DNA from: Microbulbifer marinus
GTDB lineage: Bacteria; Pseudomonadota; Gammaproteobacteria; Pseudomonadales; Cellvibrionaceae
DNA: 64,000 nucleotides
Reading direction: 5' to 3'
NCBI RefSeq assembly: GCF_900107725.1
Contig: NZ_FNQO01000001.1
Span: 310,001-374,000 of the forward strand
The number at the start of each line of letters is the position of its first letter. Positions within the stretch are counted from its first letter, which is position 1. Of this stretch, positions 45,973-55,765 are shown piece by piece. A program made the position numbers and the translations under genes. Under the pieces are notes generated by a model. That model saw nothing but the letters and a program-made list of their open reading frames with translations, searched no databases and was not told the origin of the DNA.

Positions 45973-47946
45973 TTACAGCTTAGTGGCAGCCTCATTCTCT
46001 CTCAGCAGCGGCAGTTTGGTGCCGCTGCGGTAGGCGTAAATAACCGTGTAGGCCAATACATTCTGCACATATTTACGTGTTTCTCTGTACGGAATCGTCT
46101 CTATCCACACGTCGTAAGGCAGCTGTCTTTTCGTTTCCTTCAACCAACTGGCAACTCGTGTAGGGCCGGCGTTATACGCTGCGGCGGCGAGAAAGCGGTT
46201 GTTATCGAAGCGGTTGAGCAGTGTGCTGAGATAAAAGCTGCCCAGGGTGATATTTGTGCTGGGGCTGAGCAGGTCCCAGCTGCGCCGATAGCGCACGCCG
46301 GCCCGGCGCGCAGTGGCGCGGGCCGTTGATGGCAGCAGTTGCATCAGCCCCAGGGCGCCGGCATGGGATTTGGCGTCGTGACTGAAATGACTCTCCTGGC
46401 GTGCCACCGCGAAGATCAGGTAGGGGTCCAGTGCAGTCTTCTTGCCCATCCGCCTGCTGACGTCATCGACGATGTCGGCGAAGGCCAGCGGAAAGCGCAG
46501 CTCCAGATCATCCAGGTAATCCGCCGCCAGCACCGACTGGATCGATTTGTGATACCAGCCCCAGGAGCTGGCCAATTTGCCCGCGGTCAGCAGCTCTTCG
46601 TGGGACATACCGGCCGTGGCGTAATCCCATTCCCTGCGTGCGTGATATAGCTCGCCGATGGCCTGTAGCTCCCGCGCCCGCTGCATGGCCGGGCGTTCGG
46701 CCATTTGCTCTACCTGGTTGGGCGTCACCGGTGCCGGGCGGTCGACGAAGCTGTAATTCTGCCCCAGTATGTCGGCGGCCAGGAAGCCGTAGTAGCTGCG
46801 TTCCTCTGCAGCCTTGCTATACAGGAGCACCGCTGCATCGGCGCGGCCCTTGCCATAGAGTTCCTCCAGCGAGCGGGCCTTCCAGTAAAGCCAGCGGTCG
46901 CGCTGTTGCTCATCTTCCGGCAGCCGGTCGATCCAGAAGGCGACCTGTTCCCAGTCCATTTCTCGCAAAGACTGCCGCGCCAGCCATTCGATCGTACGGC
47001 CGTCGGCCAACTCCTGCTCCTTCACGAGCTTCTTCACTGCGGCCAGATTATCCTGCCGGGCAAACTGCAGGGCCAGGTCGCGCAGAATCTCTTCCCGCTC
47101 CTGGTCACTGAACAGGTAGCTGGCCTGGTAGCGACGCCAGGCTTTTTCGGCTCCGGCGGCATCTTTGCGCGCCAGGCGATGGAGGCCGTGCACGACAATG
47201 TCGCGGTACTCCGTCTTGTCGCTGATAAAGCGGGAATAGTCCTGTAGCTGCTCGGGATTCTTGTGCACAGAGCGCAGCAACATGGCCATCTGAGCGTGCG
47301 AAGCATCCATCTTGCCCGCGATATAGGTGGCCAAATCTAGGTGGCCGCTCTGCACGGCCAGCTGGTGGCGTCGCCACGCCAGTTCCTGTGTGAGACCGCC
47401 GTCCTTCATCCAGCGTGCGAAGACCGGGTCACATTCTTCGGCCTGGGAGCTGCCCACCAGCCATAGCTCCTCTACCAGGCGGTAGGCGTCGCCCTTGTCG
47501 CCGTGGCGGGAGAGGGCGTCCGCATAGTAGCAGCGCAGGGAGTCGCGGGTGATTTTGTCCGGCCGGTAGTACTTGAGGTAGGCGCGAAAGCGCTCGCGGC
47601 CGCCGAGTTCACGCAATACGCGCACACGCATCCAGTCGCCGATGGCGGTGTCCTGGTTGTCAACGAGGAACTGATCTATCTCGTCATAGGGCAGGCGCGA
47701 GAGCTTCTTGCTGATGGCCCAGTAGTCGATATAGGACCGCAGTGGATAGTCTCTTAATTCCTGCTTCAGTTTCTTCAGGGTGCGCTGGTCATTGTGCGCT
47801 ATGGCCGCGCGTGCCGCCTGCAGCTTTTCGCGCTGGGCAACGGCCGCCTCGGCGTCGCTTTCGGCCGCCAGCGCCGGCGTCAGTGCCGATATGGAGGTGG
47901 TCAGAAGAGAAAAGAGAAGCGCGATTCCCTTTGCGTCAATCGACAT
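45973..47946 (-). CDS. slt: soluble lytic murein transglycosylase
   Basis: Cleaves the glycan strands of peptidoglycan to 1,6-anhydro-muropeptides in the periplasm. The frame opens at 47973; ATG 47946 (MSIDAKG) follows a GGGTG ribosome binding site and starts a signal peptide with hydrophobic core IALLFSLLTTSISALTPALA. The mature protein has a long alpha-superhelical domain and a C-terminal lysozyme-like domain: VARQESHFSHDAKSHAGALG with the catalytic Glu, GLMQLLPSTA and AAYNAGPTRV. The length of 657 residues is normal for Slt70. The gene converges on the glutaredoxin-like gene. Confidence 0.93.
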   Translation of the reverse strand: MSIDAKGIALLFSLLTTSISALTPALAAESDAEAAVAQREKLQAARAAIAHNDQRTLKKLKQELRDYPLRSYIDYWAISKKLSRLPYDEIDQFLVDNQDTAIGDWMRVRVLRELGGRERFRAYLKYYRPDKITRDSLRCYYADALSRHGDKGDAYRLVEELWLVGSSQAEECDPVFARWMKDGGLTQELAWRRHQLAVQSGHLDLATYIAGKMDASHAQMAMLLRSVHKNPEQLQDYSRFISDKTEYRDIVVHGLHRLARKDAAGAEKAWRRYQASYLFSDQEREEILRDLALQFARQDNLAAVKKLVKEQELADGRTIEWLARQSLREMDWEQVAFWIDRLPEDEQQRDRWLYWKARSLEELYGKGRADAAVLLYSKAAEERSYYGFLAADILGQNYSFVDRPAPVTPNQVEQMAERPAMQRARELQAIGELYHARREWDYATAGMSHEELLTAGKLASSWGWYHKSIQSVLAADYLDDLELRFPLAFADIVDDVSRRMGKKTALDPYLIFAVARQESHFSHDAKSHAGALGLMQLLPSTARATARRAGVRYRRSWDLLSPSTNITLGSFYLSTLLNRFDNNRFLAAAAYNAGPTRVASWLKETKRQLPYDVWIETIPYRETRKYVQNVLAYTVIYAYRSGTKLPLLRENEAATKL

Positions 47947-48104
47947 CACATTCACCCGATTGGAAATTCGCACCGTTAATTTACCAGAACGGCGCGAAAA
48001 AAATGCGTAAAATATCCGTTTTTCACATGGCCGGACTCACTTATCTCGACAGTTTTCAGGGCTGTTTGGTTTCGAGCCGGCTTAATTAATTGTAGTGCTT
48101 ATTT

Positions 48105-49982
48105 ATGTTACTTCAGTTGGACGGGGTCAGCCTTCGCTACGGGACCCAGGTGCTCGCGGATCATGTCAGCGCCAAGATCGAGCGCGGCGACCGCATCTGT
48201 CTGGTGGGGCGCAATGGCGAGGGTAAATCCAGCCTGTTGCGCCTGATTGCCGGCCAGATTGACGCAGATGGCGGCGAAGTTATACGCGCAAGCGGTTTGG
48301 TGCTGGCCACGCTGGAGCAGGAGCTGCCGTCGGACTGTAGCGATAGCGTATACCGCTTTGTCGCCGGCGGCCTGGGCGATGTGGGGCTGTGGCTGGCAGA
48401 TTACCGCGCTGAGCCCTGTGCCGACTTGCAGTCGCGAATCGAAGCCGCCCACGGCTGGGACCTGCTGCCGCGCATTGACAGCGTACTCGACCGGCTCGGT
48501 CTGAACGGTGAAGACACGGTAGCGGACTTGTCCGGCGGCTGGCAGCGGCGCGCCGCGCTGGCGCGGGCGCTGGTGACCGAGCCGGATCTGCTGATTCTCG
48601 ACGAGCCCACCAACCACCTGGATATCTCTGCGGTGGAGTGGCTGGAAAACTTTCTCGCCAGCTATCGCGGCGCACTACTGTTCGTCAGCCACGACCGCGC
48701 GCTTGCACAGCGGCTGGCACAGACAGTTTGGGATTTGGACCGCGGCCACCTGCGGGTATTCCAGTGCAGTTTCGACCGGTACCAGCAGGAAAAGGAGAAG
48801 CTGCTCGAGGAAGAGGCGCGCAATGAGGCCCTGTTCGACAAGAAACTCGCTCAGGAGGAGGCATGGATACGGCAGGGCATCAAGGCGCGCCGCACGCGTA
48901 ACGAGGGCAGGGTGAGGGCGCTGCAGTCGCTGCGGCGACAGCGCGAGGCGCGCCGCAACCGCCAGGGTACTGCCAAAATGGCGCTGGATGCCGGTGAGAT
49001 GTCCGGCAAGCTTGTGGCGGAGCTGACGGATGTATCTTTCGCCTATCCCGGCGAAGAACCGCTGATCCGGGACCTGTCCTTTACGCTGATGCGTGGCGAC
49101 AAGGTCGGCCTTATCGGCCCCAATGGCGTGGGCAAGAGTACCCTGATCCGCCTGTTGCTGGGCGAGCTGCAGCCAAGCTCGGGTCGGATCCGACTGGGCA
49201 CGAAGCAGCAGGTCGCGTATTTCGATCAGCGACGGAATCAGCTGAATCCCGAGCTGACTGTGCTGGACAATATCGCCGAAGGGCGGGATTCCGTCACCAT
49301 CGGTGGCAAGAGCCGCCACGTTATGTCGTATCTGGCAGATTTCCTGTTCAGCGGCGTAAAGGCGCGCACCAGGGTTGAGGCACTGAGTGGTGGTGAGCGC
49401 AACCGCGCGCTGCTGGCCAAGTTGTTCAGTCAGCCGGCCAATATCCTGGTGCTGGACGAGCCGACCAACGACCTCGACGTGGAAACCCTGGAACTGCTCG
49501 AACAGCTGTTGCTGGACTTCTCGGGTACGGTATTGCTGGTCAGCCACGACCGCGCTTTTCTCGATAACGTGGTGGACTCCTGTCTCGCGTTTGAGGGCAA
49601 TGGTCGTGTGCGGGAGTACGTCGGTGGTTACGGCGATTTCCTGCGCCAGGGCGGCACATTCGCCGCGCTTGATCAGGGCGGAAAGGCGCCGGACGCCAAG
49701 GCGGAAAAGGTCTCAGAAGCAAAGCCGGCGACTGCCGATAAGCCGCTGGCCCAGAAGAAAAAGCTCAGCTACAAATTGCAGCGTGAGCTGGACAGTCTGC
49801 CGGCCTTGATCGAACAGCTTGAAACGGAAATTGACGGGCTTGAGCAGGAGGTTGCGCAGCCCGAATTCTATCAGCAGGAGCAGGCGACGGTCGAAGCCAG
49901 GCTGCGCCAGCTCGCCGACAAGCAGTCACAGCTGGAGGCCGCGTTTGATCGCTGGTCGGAACTGGAAAGCGGTGAGGGCTGA
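48105..49982 (+). CDS. uup: ABC-F family ATPase Uup
   Basis: The 625-residue protein has two ABC domains and no membrane segments. ABC1 has GRNGEGKSS, LSGGWQRRAALA and LLILDEPTNHLD. The linker (about 225–300) is charged. ABC2 has GPNGVGKST, LSGGERNRALLAKL and ILVLDEPTNDLD. A C-terminal coiled coil (KLQRELDSLPALIEQLETEI onwards, about 550–620) is the DNA- or ribosome-binding tail typical of Uup rather than EttA. Uup affects transposon excision and ribosome function. It is encoded convergent with a universal stress protein gene. The ribosome binding site is weak. Confidence 0.92.
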   Translation: MLLQLDGVSLRYGTQVLADHVSAKIERGDRICLVGRNGEGKSSLLRLIAGQIDADGGEVIRASGLVLATLEQELPSDCSDSVYRFVAGGLGDVGLWLADYRAEPCADLQSRIEAAHGWDLLPRIDSVLDRLGLNGEDTVADLSGGWQRRAALARALVTEPDLLILDEPTNHLDISAVEWLENFLASYRGALLFVSHDRALAQRLAQTVWDLDRGHLRVFQCSFDRYQQEKEKLLEEEARNEALFDKKLAQEEAWIRQGIKARRTRNEGRVRALQSLRRQREARRNRQGTAKMALDAGEMSGKLVAELTDVSFAYPGEEPLIRDLSFTLMRGDKVGLIGPNGVGKSTLIRLLLGELQPSSGRIRLGTKQQVAYFDQRRNQLNPELTVLDNIAEGRDSVTIGGKSRHVMSYLADFLFSGVKARTRVEALSGGERNRALLAKLFSQPANILVLDEPTNDLDVETLELLEQLLLDFSGTVLLVSHDRAFLDNVVDSCLAFEGNGRVREYVGGYGDFLRQGGTFAALDQGGKAPDAKAEKVSEAKPATADKPLAQKKKLSYKLQRELDSLPALIEQLETEIDGLEQEVAQPEFYQQEQATVEARLRQLADKQSQLEAAFDRWSELESGEG

Positions 49983-50010
49983 ATGGAGGACCCTCATCAC
50001 TCGCCGTGCA

Positions 50011-50454
50011 CTATTTTGTTTCCACGTTCACCCTGACGGCCAATACATCGCAGCTGGCGCCGTGCAGTACGCCGTTGGCGGTAGAGCCGAGCAGCAGTGC
50101 AAGCCCGTGGCGCCCGTGGCTGCCGATAACGATCAGGTCCGCTTCGAGCTCTTCGGCGAGGCGATGAATCTCCGTTGCCGGCTGACCGAGGACTACATGT
50201 TGGCGCTCCGCGGGCACATTCAGCTGCTCTGCCGCCTTGCGTAGTTGCTCCTTGGCCTGGGTTTGCAGCTGTTCCTGAACCTCCGACAGGTCCATCGGAA
50301 TATCGCCACCATAGGCAAAAGTCAGGGGTTCTATCACGTGGGCGAGGCTCAGGTCGCCACCGTAGGCCTTGCCGAGTTCACCGGCCTTTTCCAGCACTTG
50401 GGAAGATTCTTCCGATAGATCCAAACCGACGAGAATGCGTTTGTAACTGCCCAT
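50011..50454 (-). CDS. universal stress protein (UspA family)
   Basis: The frame extends to 50685, but the family start is ATG 50454 (MGSYKRILVGLDLS), with GGAG upstream on the same strand. The 147-residue protein has the ATP-binding pattern IGSHGRHGLALLLGSTA (G-x2-G-x9-G-S/T) and the usual ILVGLDLS and VLAVRV strands. UspA proteins are cytoplasmic stress-linked nucleotide binders. No regulatory site was identified upstream. Confidence 0.9.
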   Translation of the reverse strand: MGSYKRILVGLDLSEESSQVLEKAGELGKAYGGDLSLAHVIEPLTFAYGGDIPMDLSEVQEQLQTQAKEQLRKAAEQLNVPAERQHVVLGQPATEIHRLAEELEADLIVIGSHGRHGLALLLGSTANGVLHGASCDVLAVRVNVETK

Positions 50455-50605
50455 AAATCGCTCAGCTCCTTTCCTTTTATTTGATGCGAGCGCTTTCGTT
50501 GCGCGGATTCGTCTCCGAAAGTCTACTGTAAAAAAAACCGGTTGACATGAATGGCGCAGCCCACCGCACAATAGGCGCCGTTTTTTTAACTGATAAGGGG
50601 TTGTT

Positions 50606-51130
50606 ATGTCTGGTTGGCTGCCGCTGATCATTATTATCTTCGCCGTCGCGCTCGTGCTGGGCCCGGTGATGTGGCTAAAACCCAATCAGCGTGACCGCCG
50701 CCTGGCCAAATTGCGCGGCAGTGCTGCCAAGGCCGGCATGCCCGTCCAGATGCTACCGTTGCCTGCGGCGGAGGGAGAGGGAACCGCTGCAGTCTATTAC
50801 AGCCGCTGGGAGGATGCTCGCCGATTACAGCTGGGCTGGGTGCTGGAGTTACAACGAGTCGAGCACGATATGCACTTCTCCGGCCGTTGGGACTGGCGCA
50901 ATAGCCGCGCCGCGCCGAAGCCGGCGTGGGAACCGCTGCGGCAAATGCTGGACCAACTACCCAGGGATGCCTGTGCAATTGTGGCCAACCAGAGCGGGCT
51001 CGGCATCCAGTGGCAGGAGTCTGGCGGCGACGGCGCTTTCAGTGCGCTGCAAGCCGTTCTTGACGAGTTTCGCCCCCGAATAGAGGAAGCAATCAGGCGG
51101 CCGAAACCCGCGGAACCTGAGCGGGAATAG
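50606..51130 (+). CDS. conserved small membrane protein of unknown function
   Basis: The 174-residue protein starts with a single membrane helix (WLPLIIIIFAVALVLGPVMWL) followed by a basic stop-transfer stretch (KPNQRDRRLAKLR) and a soluble cytoplasmic domain with several Trp residues (YYSRWEDARRLQLGWVLEL, SGRWDWRN). Similar genes in pseudomonads are sometimes labelled YajC-like because of the N-terminus, but I see no YajC domain. An A-rich leader with AAGGGG precedes the ATG. No function can be assigned. Confidence 0.75.
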   Translation: MSGWLPLIIIIFAVALVLGPVMWLKPNQRDRRLAKLRGSAAKAGMPVQMLPLPAAEGEGTAAVYYSRWEDARRLQLGWVLELQRVEHDMHFSGRWDWRNSRAAPKPAWEPLRQMLDQLPRDACAIVANQSGLGIQWQESGGDGAFSALQAVLDEFRPRIEEAIRRPKPAEPERE

Positions 51131-51326
51131 TGCCTGCGGACGTGGATATGATCGGGGTAGTTCGACGTTGGACGCCCCCATAATTCCTGTGACCAACTTC
51201 GGGAATTTGCGTCACTTGCTTGACCGCACCGGGGGCGGAGCTTATATATTCGCGCAGCGCAAGTCTCAGCCTCGAGGCTGCCGGGAATGCGAAAGCAGTA
51301 AATTTTTTATTTGAAATCAAGGGCTT

Positions 51327-54011
51327 ATGGGTAAATCACTGGTCATAGTCGAGTCACCGGCCAAAGCGAAAACGATCAATAAATATCTCGGCAAGGACTT
51401 CGTCGTGAAGTCCAGCGTCGGCCATATTCGCGATTTGCCCACCGGTGGCGGCAATAAGCAGCCGGTCGATCCCAAGGAGCGCGCCCGCCGAGCCGCCGAG
51501 ACACGCAAGCTGTCGCCGGAGGCGAAGGAGGTCTACAAGCGCAAGAAAAGCCGTGAGCAATTGATCAAACGCATGGGTATCGACCCGGATCACGACTGGG
51601 CCGCGCACTACGAAATCCTGCCGGGCAAGGAAAAGGTTGTCAGTGAGCTGCGTAAACTCGCTGCCGAAGCCGACAACATTTACCTGGCGACGGACTTGGA
51701 TCGCGAGGGGGAAGCCATCGCCTGGCACCTGCGCGAAGCCATCGGTGGCGATGACCAGCGCTACCGGCGGGTGGTGTTTAACGAAATCACCAAATCCGCG
51801 ATTCAGGAGGCGTTCAAGGATCCGGGGCGGCTGAATATCAACCGCGTCAATGCACAGCAGGCACGCCGTTTCCTCGACCGTATTGTCGGCTACATGGTTT
51901 CGCCGCTGTTGTGGGAGAAAGTCGCCCGCGGTCTGTCTGCCGGGCGTGTGCAGTCGGTGGCCGTGCGCCTTGTCGTGGAACGGGAGCGCGAAATCCGTGC
52001 CTTTATTCCCGAAGAGTACTGGACGCTGTTTGCCGATACGGCGACAGCCAAGGCGGATGCCCTGCGGCTGGAAGTGAAGAAGCAGGGCGGCGAGGCGTTC
52101 CGTCCGACCAACGAGGCGCAGGCGAGCGCCGCCACCCAGGCGCTGCAGGGCAGTGAATTCGTTGTCAGCGCGCGGGATGACAAGCCGACCAGCTCCAAGC
52201 CGTCTGCACCTTTTATTACTTCCACGCTGCAGCAGGCGGCGAGCAATCGTCTCGGCTTCAGTGTCAAGAAAACCATGATGCTGGCGCAGCGCCTGTACGA
52301 GGCCGGGCATATCACCTACATGCGAACCGACTCCACCAACCTGAGTAAGGAGGCGGTGGAGTCTGCGCGCGAATTTATCGGCGAAAATTACGGCGAGAAA
52401 TACCTGCCGGAGACCCCCAACAGCTACAGCAGCAAAGAGGGCGCCCAGGAGGCGCACGAGGCGATCCGTCCGTCGGACGTGCGGGTACAGCCGAATATGC
52501 TCACCGGGGTCGAGCGGGATGCGGAGCGTCTGTACAACCTGATCTGGCAACAGTTTGTCGCCTGCCAGATGACGCCGGCGCAGTTTACTTCCACCTCCGT
52601 AGTGGTGAGTGCCGGTGATTTCGAGCTGCGCGCACGTGGGCGCGTGATCCGTTTCGACGGCTTCCTGAAAGTGGCACCGCCTGTCAGCAAGAAGGACGAG
52701 GACCTGGTGTTACCGGATGTGAAAGTCGGCGAAAAGCTGTCACTGAAAAAGCTGGATCCGAAGCAGCACTTCACCAAACCGCCGGCGCGCTACAGCGAGG
52801 CGGCACTGGTCAAAGAGCTGGAAAAACGCGGTATCGGCCGCCCGTCCACTTACGCGTCGATCATTTCCACGATCCAGGATCGCGGCTATGTGCGTCTGGA
52901 GAACCGCCGTTTTTATGCAGAAAAAATGGGGGATATCGTCACCGATCGGCTCAGTGAGAGTTTCAAGAACCTGATGGACTATGGCTTTACCGCCAATCTT
53001 GAAGAGTCCCTGGACTCGGTTGCCGAAGGTGAGAAGGGCTGGAAGCAGCTGCTCGACGAGTTTTACGAGGACTTCTCCGGCCGCCTGGAAAAGGCCCAGG
53101 CCGCCGATGGCGGAATGCGCCGCAATACGCCCACCGACACGGATATCGAGTGCAGCAAGTGTGGCCGCCATATGCAGATCCGTACCGGTTCCACCGGTGT
53201 GTTCCTTGGCTGTTCCGGCTATGCGCTGCCGCCGAAAGAGCGCTGTACCAACACCATGAACCTGGTGTCCGGCGACGAGGCCGTGGATGCCGATAAGGAT
53301 GAAGAGGCGGAGTCCCGCCAGCTGCGTGAAAAGCGCCGCTGCCCCAAGTGCGGTACCGCCATGGACAGCTATCTGCTGGACGAGCACCGCAAACTGCATA
53401 TCTGCGGCAACAACCCGGATTGCAGTGGTTACGAGGTCGAGAAGGGCACCTTCAAGATCAAGGGCTACGATGGTCCGGTAATAGAATGCGATAAGTGTGG
53501 CAGCGATATGCAGCTGAAGTCGGGCCGCTTTGGCAAGTACTTCGGCTGTACCAACGAAGAGTGCAAGAATACCCGCAAGCTGCTCAAGAACGGTCAGCCC
53601 GCGCCGCCGAAAATGGATCCGGTGCCGATGCCCGAGCTGCCGTGTCAGAAGGTGGACGATCACTATATCCTGCGGGACGGTGCCTCGGGGCTGTTCCTCG
53701 CCGCCAGCCAGTTCCCGAAAAACCGTGAGACGCGTGCACCACTGGTGAAGGAGCTGCTGCCGCACAAAGACGAGATCGATCCCAAGTACAGCTTCCTGTT
53801 CTCGGCGCCCACGGAGGATGACCAGGGCCGGGATACGGTAGTGCGCTTCAGCCGCAAGACCCAGGAGCAATACGTGCAGTCCGAGGAAGAGGGTAAGGCC
53901 ACCGGTTGGCGCGCCTTTTACCGCGACGGCAAGTGGCAGATCGAGGCTAGCAGCAAGGCCTCTGCCAAGCGCAAGCCGGCCCGCAAGAAAGCGGCGGTGA
54001 AGAAAAAATGA
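51327..54011 (+). CDS. topA: DNA topoisomerase I (type IA)
   Basis: Relaxes negative supercoils by cutting one strand through a tyrosine link. The 894-residue protein has a TOPRIM domain ([35 protein letters not shown] with D-x-D-x-E), the active-site segment [13 protein letters not shown] with Tyr at residue 331, and three C-terminal zinc-ribbon modules ([28 protein letters not shown]). It ends with a Lys/Ala-rich tail that is common in this family. The ribosome binding site AAGGGC precedes the ATG. The stop overlaps the next start by 4 bp. Its position before DUF6586, lexA and psrA resembles Pseudomonas. Confidence 0.97.
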   Translation: MGKSLVIVESPAKAKTINKYLGKDFVVKSSVGHIRDLPTGGGNKQPVDPKERARRAAETRKLSPEAKEVYKRKKSREQLIKRMGIDPDHDWAAHYEILPGKEKVVSELRKLAAEADNIYLATDLDREGEAIAWHLREAIGGDDQRYRRVVFNEITKSAIQEAFKDPGRLNINRVNAQQARRFLDRIVGYMVSPLLWEKVARGLSAGRVQSVAVRLVVEREREIRAFIPEEYWTLFADTATAKADALRLEVKKQGGEAFRPTNEAQASAATQALQGSEFVVSARDDKPTSSKPSAPFITSTLQQAASNRLGFSVKKTMMLAQRLYEAGHITYMRTDSTNLSKEAVESAREFIGENYGEKYLPETPNSYSSKEGAQEAHEAIRPSDVRVQPNMLTGVERDAERLYNLIWQQFVACQMTPAQFTSTSVVVSAGDFELRARGRVIRFDGFLKVAPPVSKKDEDLVLPDVKVGEKLSLKKLDPKQHFTKPPARYSEAALVKELEKRGIGRPSTYASIISTIQDRGYVRLENRRFYAEKMGDIVTDRLSESFKNLMDYGFTANLEESLDSVAEGEKGWKQLLDEFYEDFSGRLEKAQAADGGMRRNTPTDTDIECSKCGRHMQIRTGSTGVFLGCSGYALPPKERCTNTMNLVSGDEAVDADKDEEAESRQLREKRRCPKCGTAMDSYLLDEHRKLHICGNNPDCSGYEVEKGTFKIKGYDGPVIECDKCGSDMQLKSGRFGKYFGCTNEECKNTRKLLKNGQPAPPKMDPVPMPELPCQKVDDHYILRDGASGLFLAASQFPKNRETRAPLVKELLPHKDEIDPKYSFLFSAPTEDDQGRDTVVRFSRKTQEQYVQSEEEGKATGWRAFYRDGKWQIEASSKASAKRKPARKKAAVKKK

Positions 54012-54496
54012 GTAATCCCTACACTGGATCGGTTGCCGCGGCGCTGCGCAAAACCCAGCTTCTGCTGGAGACCGGCGCCGAGGCGCCGCTGCACCGCAGC
54101 GCGATCCAGGAAGCCGCCGTGTTGCAACTGTGGCGGGCCTATCGCGCGTTTCTCGCCGAGCTGGCCTATCAGTTGCAGCTGGATACCGAGCCTGAGTCCG
54201 CTCAGGCACTGATCGAGCGTGTTCACGCCTTCGGCAAGGCCAGTGGCGAGGCAGCAGAATTGCATGAGCTGGCCACGAATCCGGACAGCTGGCTGGCCCA
54301 ATTGCAGGCTGCCTGGGTACAGTTGTGGAGCTTTTCCGCCGACAAGGATCAGAAGCGCAAAGCCGCAAATCTCATTCCGGTGCAAAATCTTTCGGCGCCG
54401 AGGCCGGCCGAGCTGACGGATGATCTATTGCGCGATTGGCACTCTGCGCTGAGCGAACTGGTGCGGCGCCAGCGCGCACAGTTGGAAGAGTGGTAG
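54008..54496 (+). CDS. DUF6586-family protein
   Basis: The 162-residue, mainly alpha-helical cytoplasmic protein ([52 protein letters not shown]) overlaps topA by 4 bp. Proteins of this kind follow topA in Pseudomonas and relatives as I recall. There is no catalytic motif, signal peptide or membrane segment. The conserved coupling with topA suggests a nucleoid or stress link, but the function is unknown. Confidence 0.8.
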   Translation: MSNPYTGSVAAALRKTQLLLETGAEAPLHRSAIQEAAVLQLWRAYRAFLAELAYQLQLDTEPESAQALIERVHAFGKASGEAAELHELATNPDSWLAQLQAAWVQLWSFSADKDQKRKAANLIPVQNLSAPRPAELTDDLLRDWHSALSELVRRQRAQLEEW

Positions 54497-54605
54497 CTCC
54501 CGGCCCCATCAAACCCGTCCGTTAGCCCAGGCGCGCCGCGCTGAAACTGCCAATTTGCCTGTGGTACACTGGGCATAAATTGATGTGCAGTGAAGGGAGA
54601 AGCGA

Positions 54606-54863
54606 ATGTCCTCCGAGACTTTTGAAATAATCGAGCTGGCCAACGGTGATGTGGCACTGCGTCGCGCCGGCCACAAGGAGGACCCGCTGGTGCGCATCCA
54701 CTTTTCAGCGGAGAGCCTGGAGTTCCTGCGCGAACACAAGGTCGCCATTGCCCGGGCTATGCTCGAAGCGGGCATCGAAGCGGTGCAGGATCTCGATGGT
54801 CTCGAGCCGGGTTATCTGGACGAAGAAGATGAGTTGATGCCGATCAACCACACGGTGCACTGA
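54606..54863 (+). CDS. conserved hypothetical protein (85 residues)
   Basis: The small acidic protein has a well-spaced ribosome binding site (GAAGGGAGAAGCG before ATG). FEIIELANGDVALRRAG and PLVRIHFSAESLEFLREHK suggest a small alpha/beta domain. Small genes at the same place between topA and lexA occur in Pseudomonas, which supports a real gene. There is no assigned function. It is followed by a strong hairpin. Confidence 0.75.
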   Translation: MSSETFEIIELANGDVALRRAGHKEDPLVRIHFSAESLEFLREHKVAIARAMLEAGIEAVQDLDGLEPGYLDEEDELMPINHTVH

Positions 54864-54892
54864 TCGAAAAATAGACAGAAAGCCCATTAAAG

Positions 54893-54957
54893 AAACGGCC
54901 CATGGCCGCGATCAGTATCCCCGCAGGCGCGGGTTGATCGCGGCCATGGGCCGTTTT
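54893..54957. terminator. bidirectional terminator with 22-bp perfect stem
   Basis: Positions 54893–54914 and 54935–54956 are perfect inverted repeats of 22 bases. The loop holds a second inverted repeat, CCCGC-AGGC-GCGGG. The plus-strand side ends in TTTT, and the minus-strand side has a matching A/T edge. It lies between convergent transcripts (small gene plus, lexA minus), so it fits a two-way terminator. Confidence 0.8.
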
Positions 54958-54991
54958 GCGTTTTGTCAGAATGAACGAAAGCCCTCGGTAA

Positions 54992-55597
54992 TTACGGGCT
55001 TTGGCGAATCACTCCTACCGCCAGCCCTTCGATCGCGAAAGTCTTGTCCCGCATGTCCACCTGAATCACTTCGAAATCTTCATTTTCGGGCAGTAATTGC
55101 ACCGTGGCCTGATTGCCTTTGCGGCGGAAGCGTTTGACCGTTACCTCGTCCTCGATACGGGCGACAACGATCTGGCCGTTGCGTACCTGATCGGTCTTCT
55201 GCACTGCCAGCAGATCGCCATCCAGAATGCCGGCATCGCGCATACTCATGCCGTGCACCCGCAACAGGTAGTCGGCAGGCGGATGGAAGAAGTCCGCGGG
55301 CAGGTCGCAGTAGTCTTCAATATTCTCTTCGGCCAGCACCGGATTGCCCGCCGCCACGCGGCCGACGATCGGCAGACCCGTATGATGATCCGGTATGCGA
55401 ATGCCGCGCGAGGCGCCGGCAACCATCTCGATAGCCCCCTTGCGTGCCAATGCCTTCAGGTGCTCCTCGGCTGCATTTGGCGAGCGAAAGCCGAGTTCCT
55501 GGGCGATCTCGGCGCGCGTAGGTGGGTAACCGGTTTCGTCCAGGTAGACTTTGATCAGTTCCAGTACCTGAGCCTGGCGTGCAGTGAGATTGGTCAT
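54992..55597 (-). CDS. lexA: LexA repressor
   Basis: Represses SOS genes and cuts itself when RecA filaments form. The 201-residue protein has an N-terminal winged-helix domain ([44 protein letters not shown]-like region, residues 4–50), the cleavage site Ala83–Gly84, and the catalytic Ser118 (GMSM) and Lys155 (VTVKRF). Two LexA boxes sit just upstream of the start at 55617–55632 and 55636–55651, so it should be autoregulated. No sulA gene is adjacent, unlike in Pseudomonas. It converges on the 85-residue gene across the terminator. Confidence 0.96.
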   Translation of the reverse strand: MTNLTARQAQVLELIKVYLDETGYPPTRAEIAQELGFRSPNAAEEHLKALARKGAIEMVAGASRGIRIPDHHTGLPIVGRVAAGNPVLAEENIEDYCDLPADFFHPPADYLLRVHGMSMRDAGILDGDLLAVQKTDQVRNGQIVVARIEDEVTVKRFRRKGNQATVQLLPENEDFEVIQVDMRDKTFAIEGLAVGVIRQSP

Positions 55598-55616
55598 AGG
55601 ATCACCTTGTCGGTTT

Positions 55617-55632
55617 CTGTATTTATATACAG
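55617..55632. promoter_or_regulatory. LexA box 1
   Basis: CTGTATTTATATACAG matches the CTGT-N8-ACAG consensus exactly. It lies 19 bp upstream of the lexA start on the opposite strand. Confidence 0.9.
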
Positions 55633-55635
55633 TTG

Positions 55636-55651
55636 CTGTGATTATATACAG
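55636..55651. promoter_or_regulatory. LexA box 2
   Basis: CTGTGATTATATACAG matches CTGT-N8-ACAG and follows box 1 after 3 bp. Centres are 19 bp apart, close to two helical turns, which would allow cooperative binding. It could also affect the divergent gene at 55766, but is 115 bp from it. Confidence 0.88.
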
Positions 55652-55765
55652 ATTTGCTTACGGCGCAATCTTGGCGGTGTTGTCGTGCAAAACTGCTACA
55701 TTGAAGAGGAAGGAATAAGGCGAATAACTAGAACGTCGAAAGACGCGACATGAGGGAATAGAATA

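Noticed and set aside
50455-50685. N-terminal extension of the universal stress protein frame
   Set aside because: UspA proteins start at MGSYKRILVGLDLS, and a ribosome binding site fits ATG 50454; the extension overlaps the promoter of the divergent small membrane-protein gene.
52740-54368. 542-codon minus-strand open frame inside topA
   Set aside because: Antisense shadow of topA zinc-ribbon and core regions; no domain or ribosome binding site.
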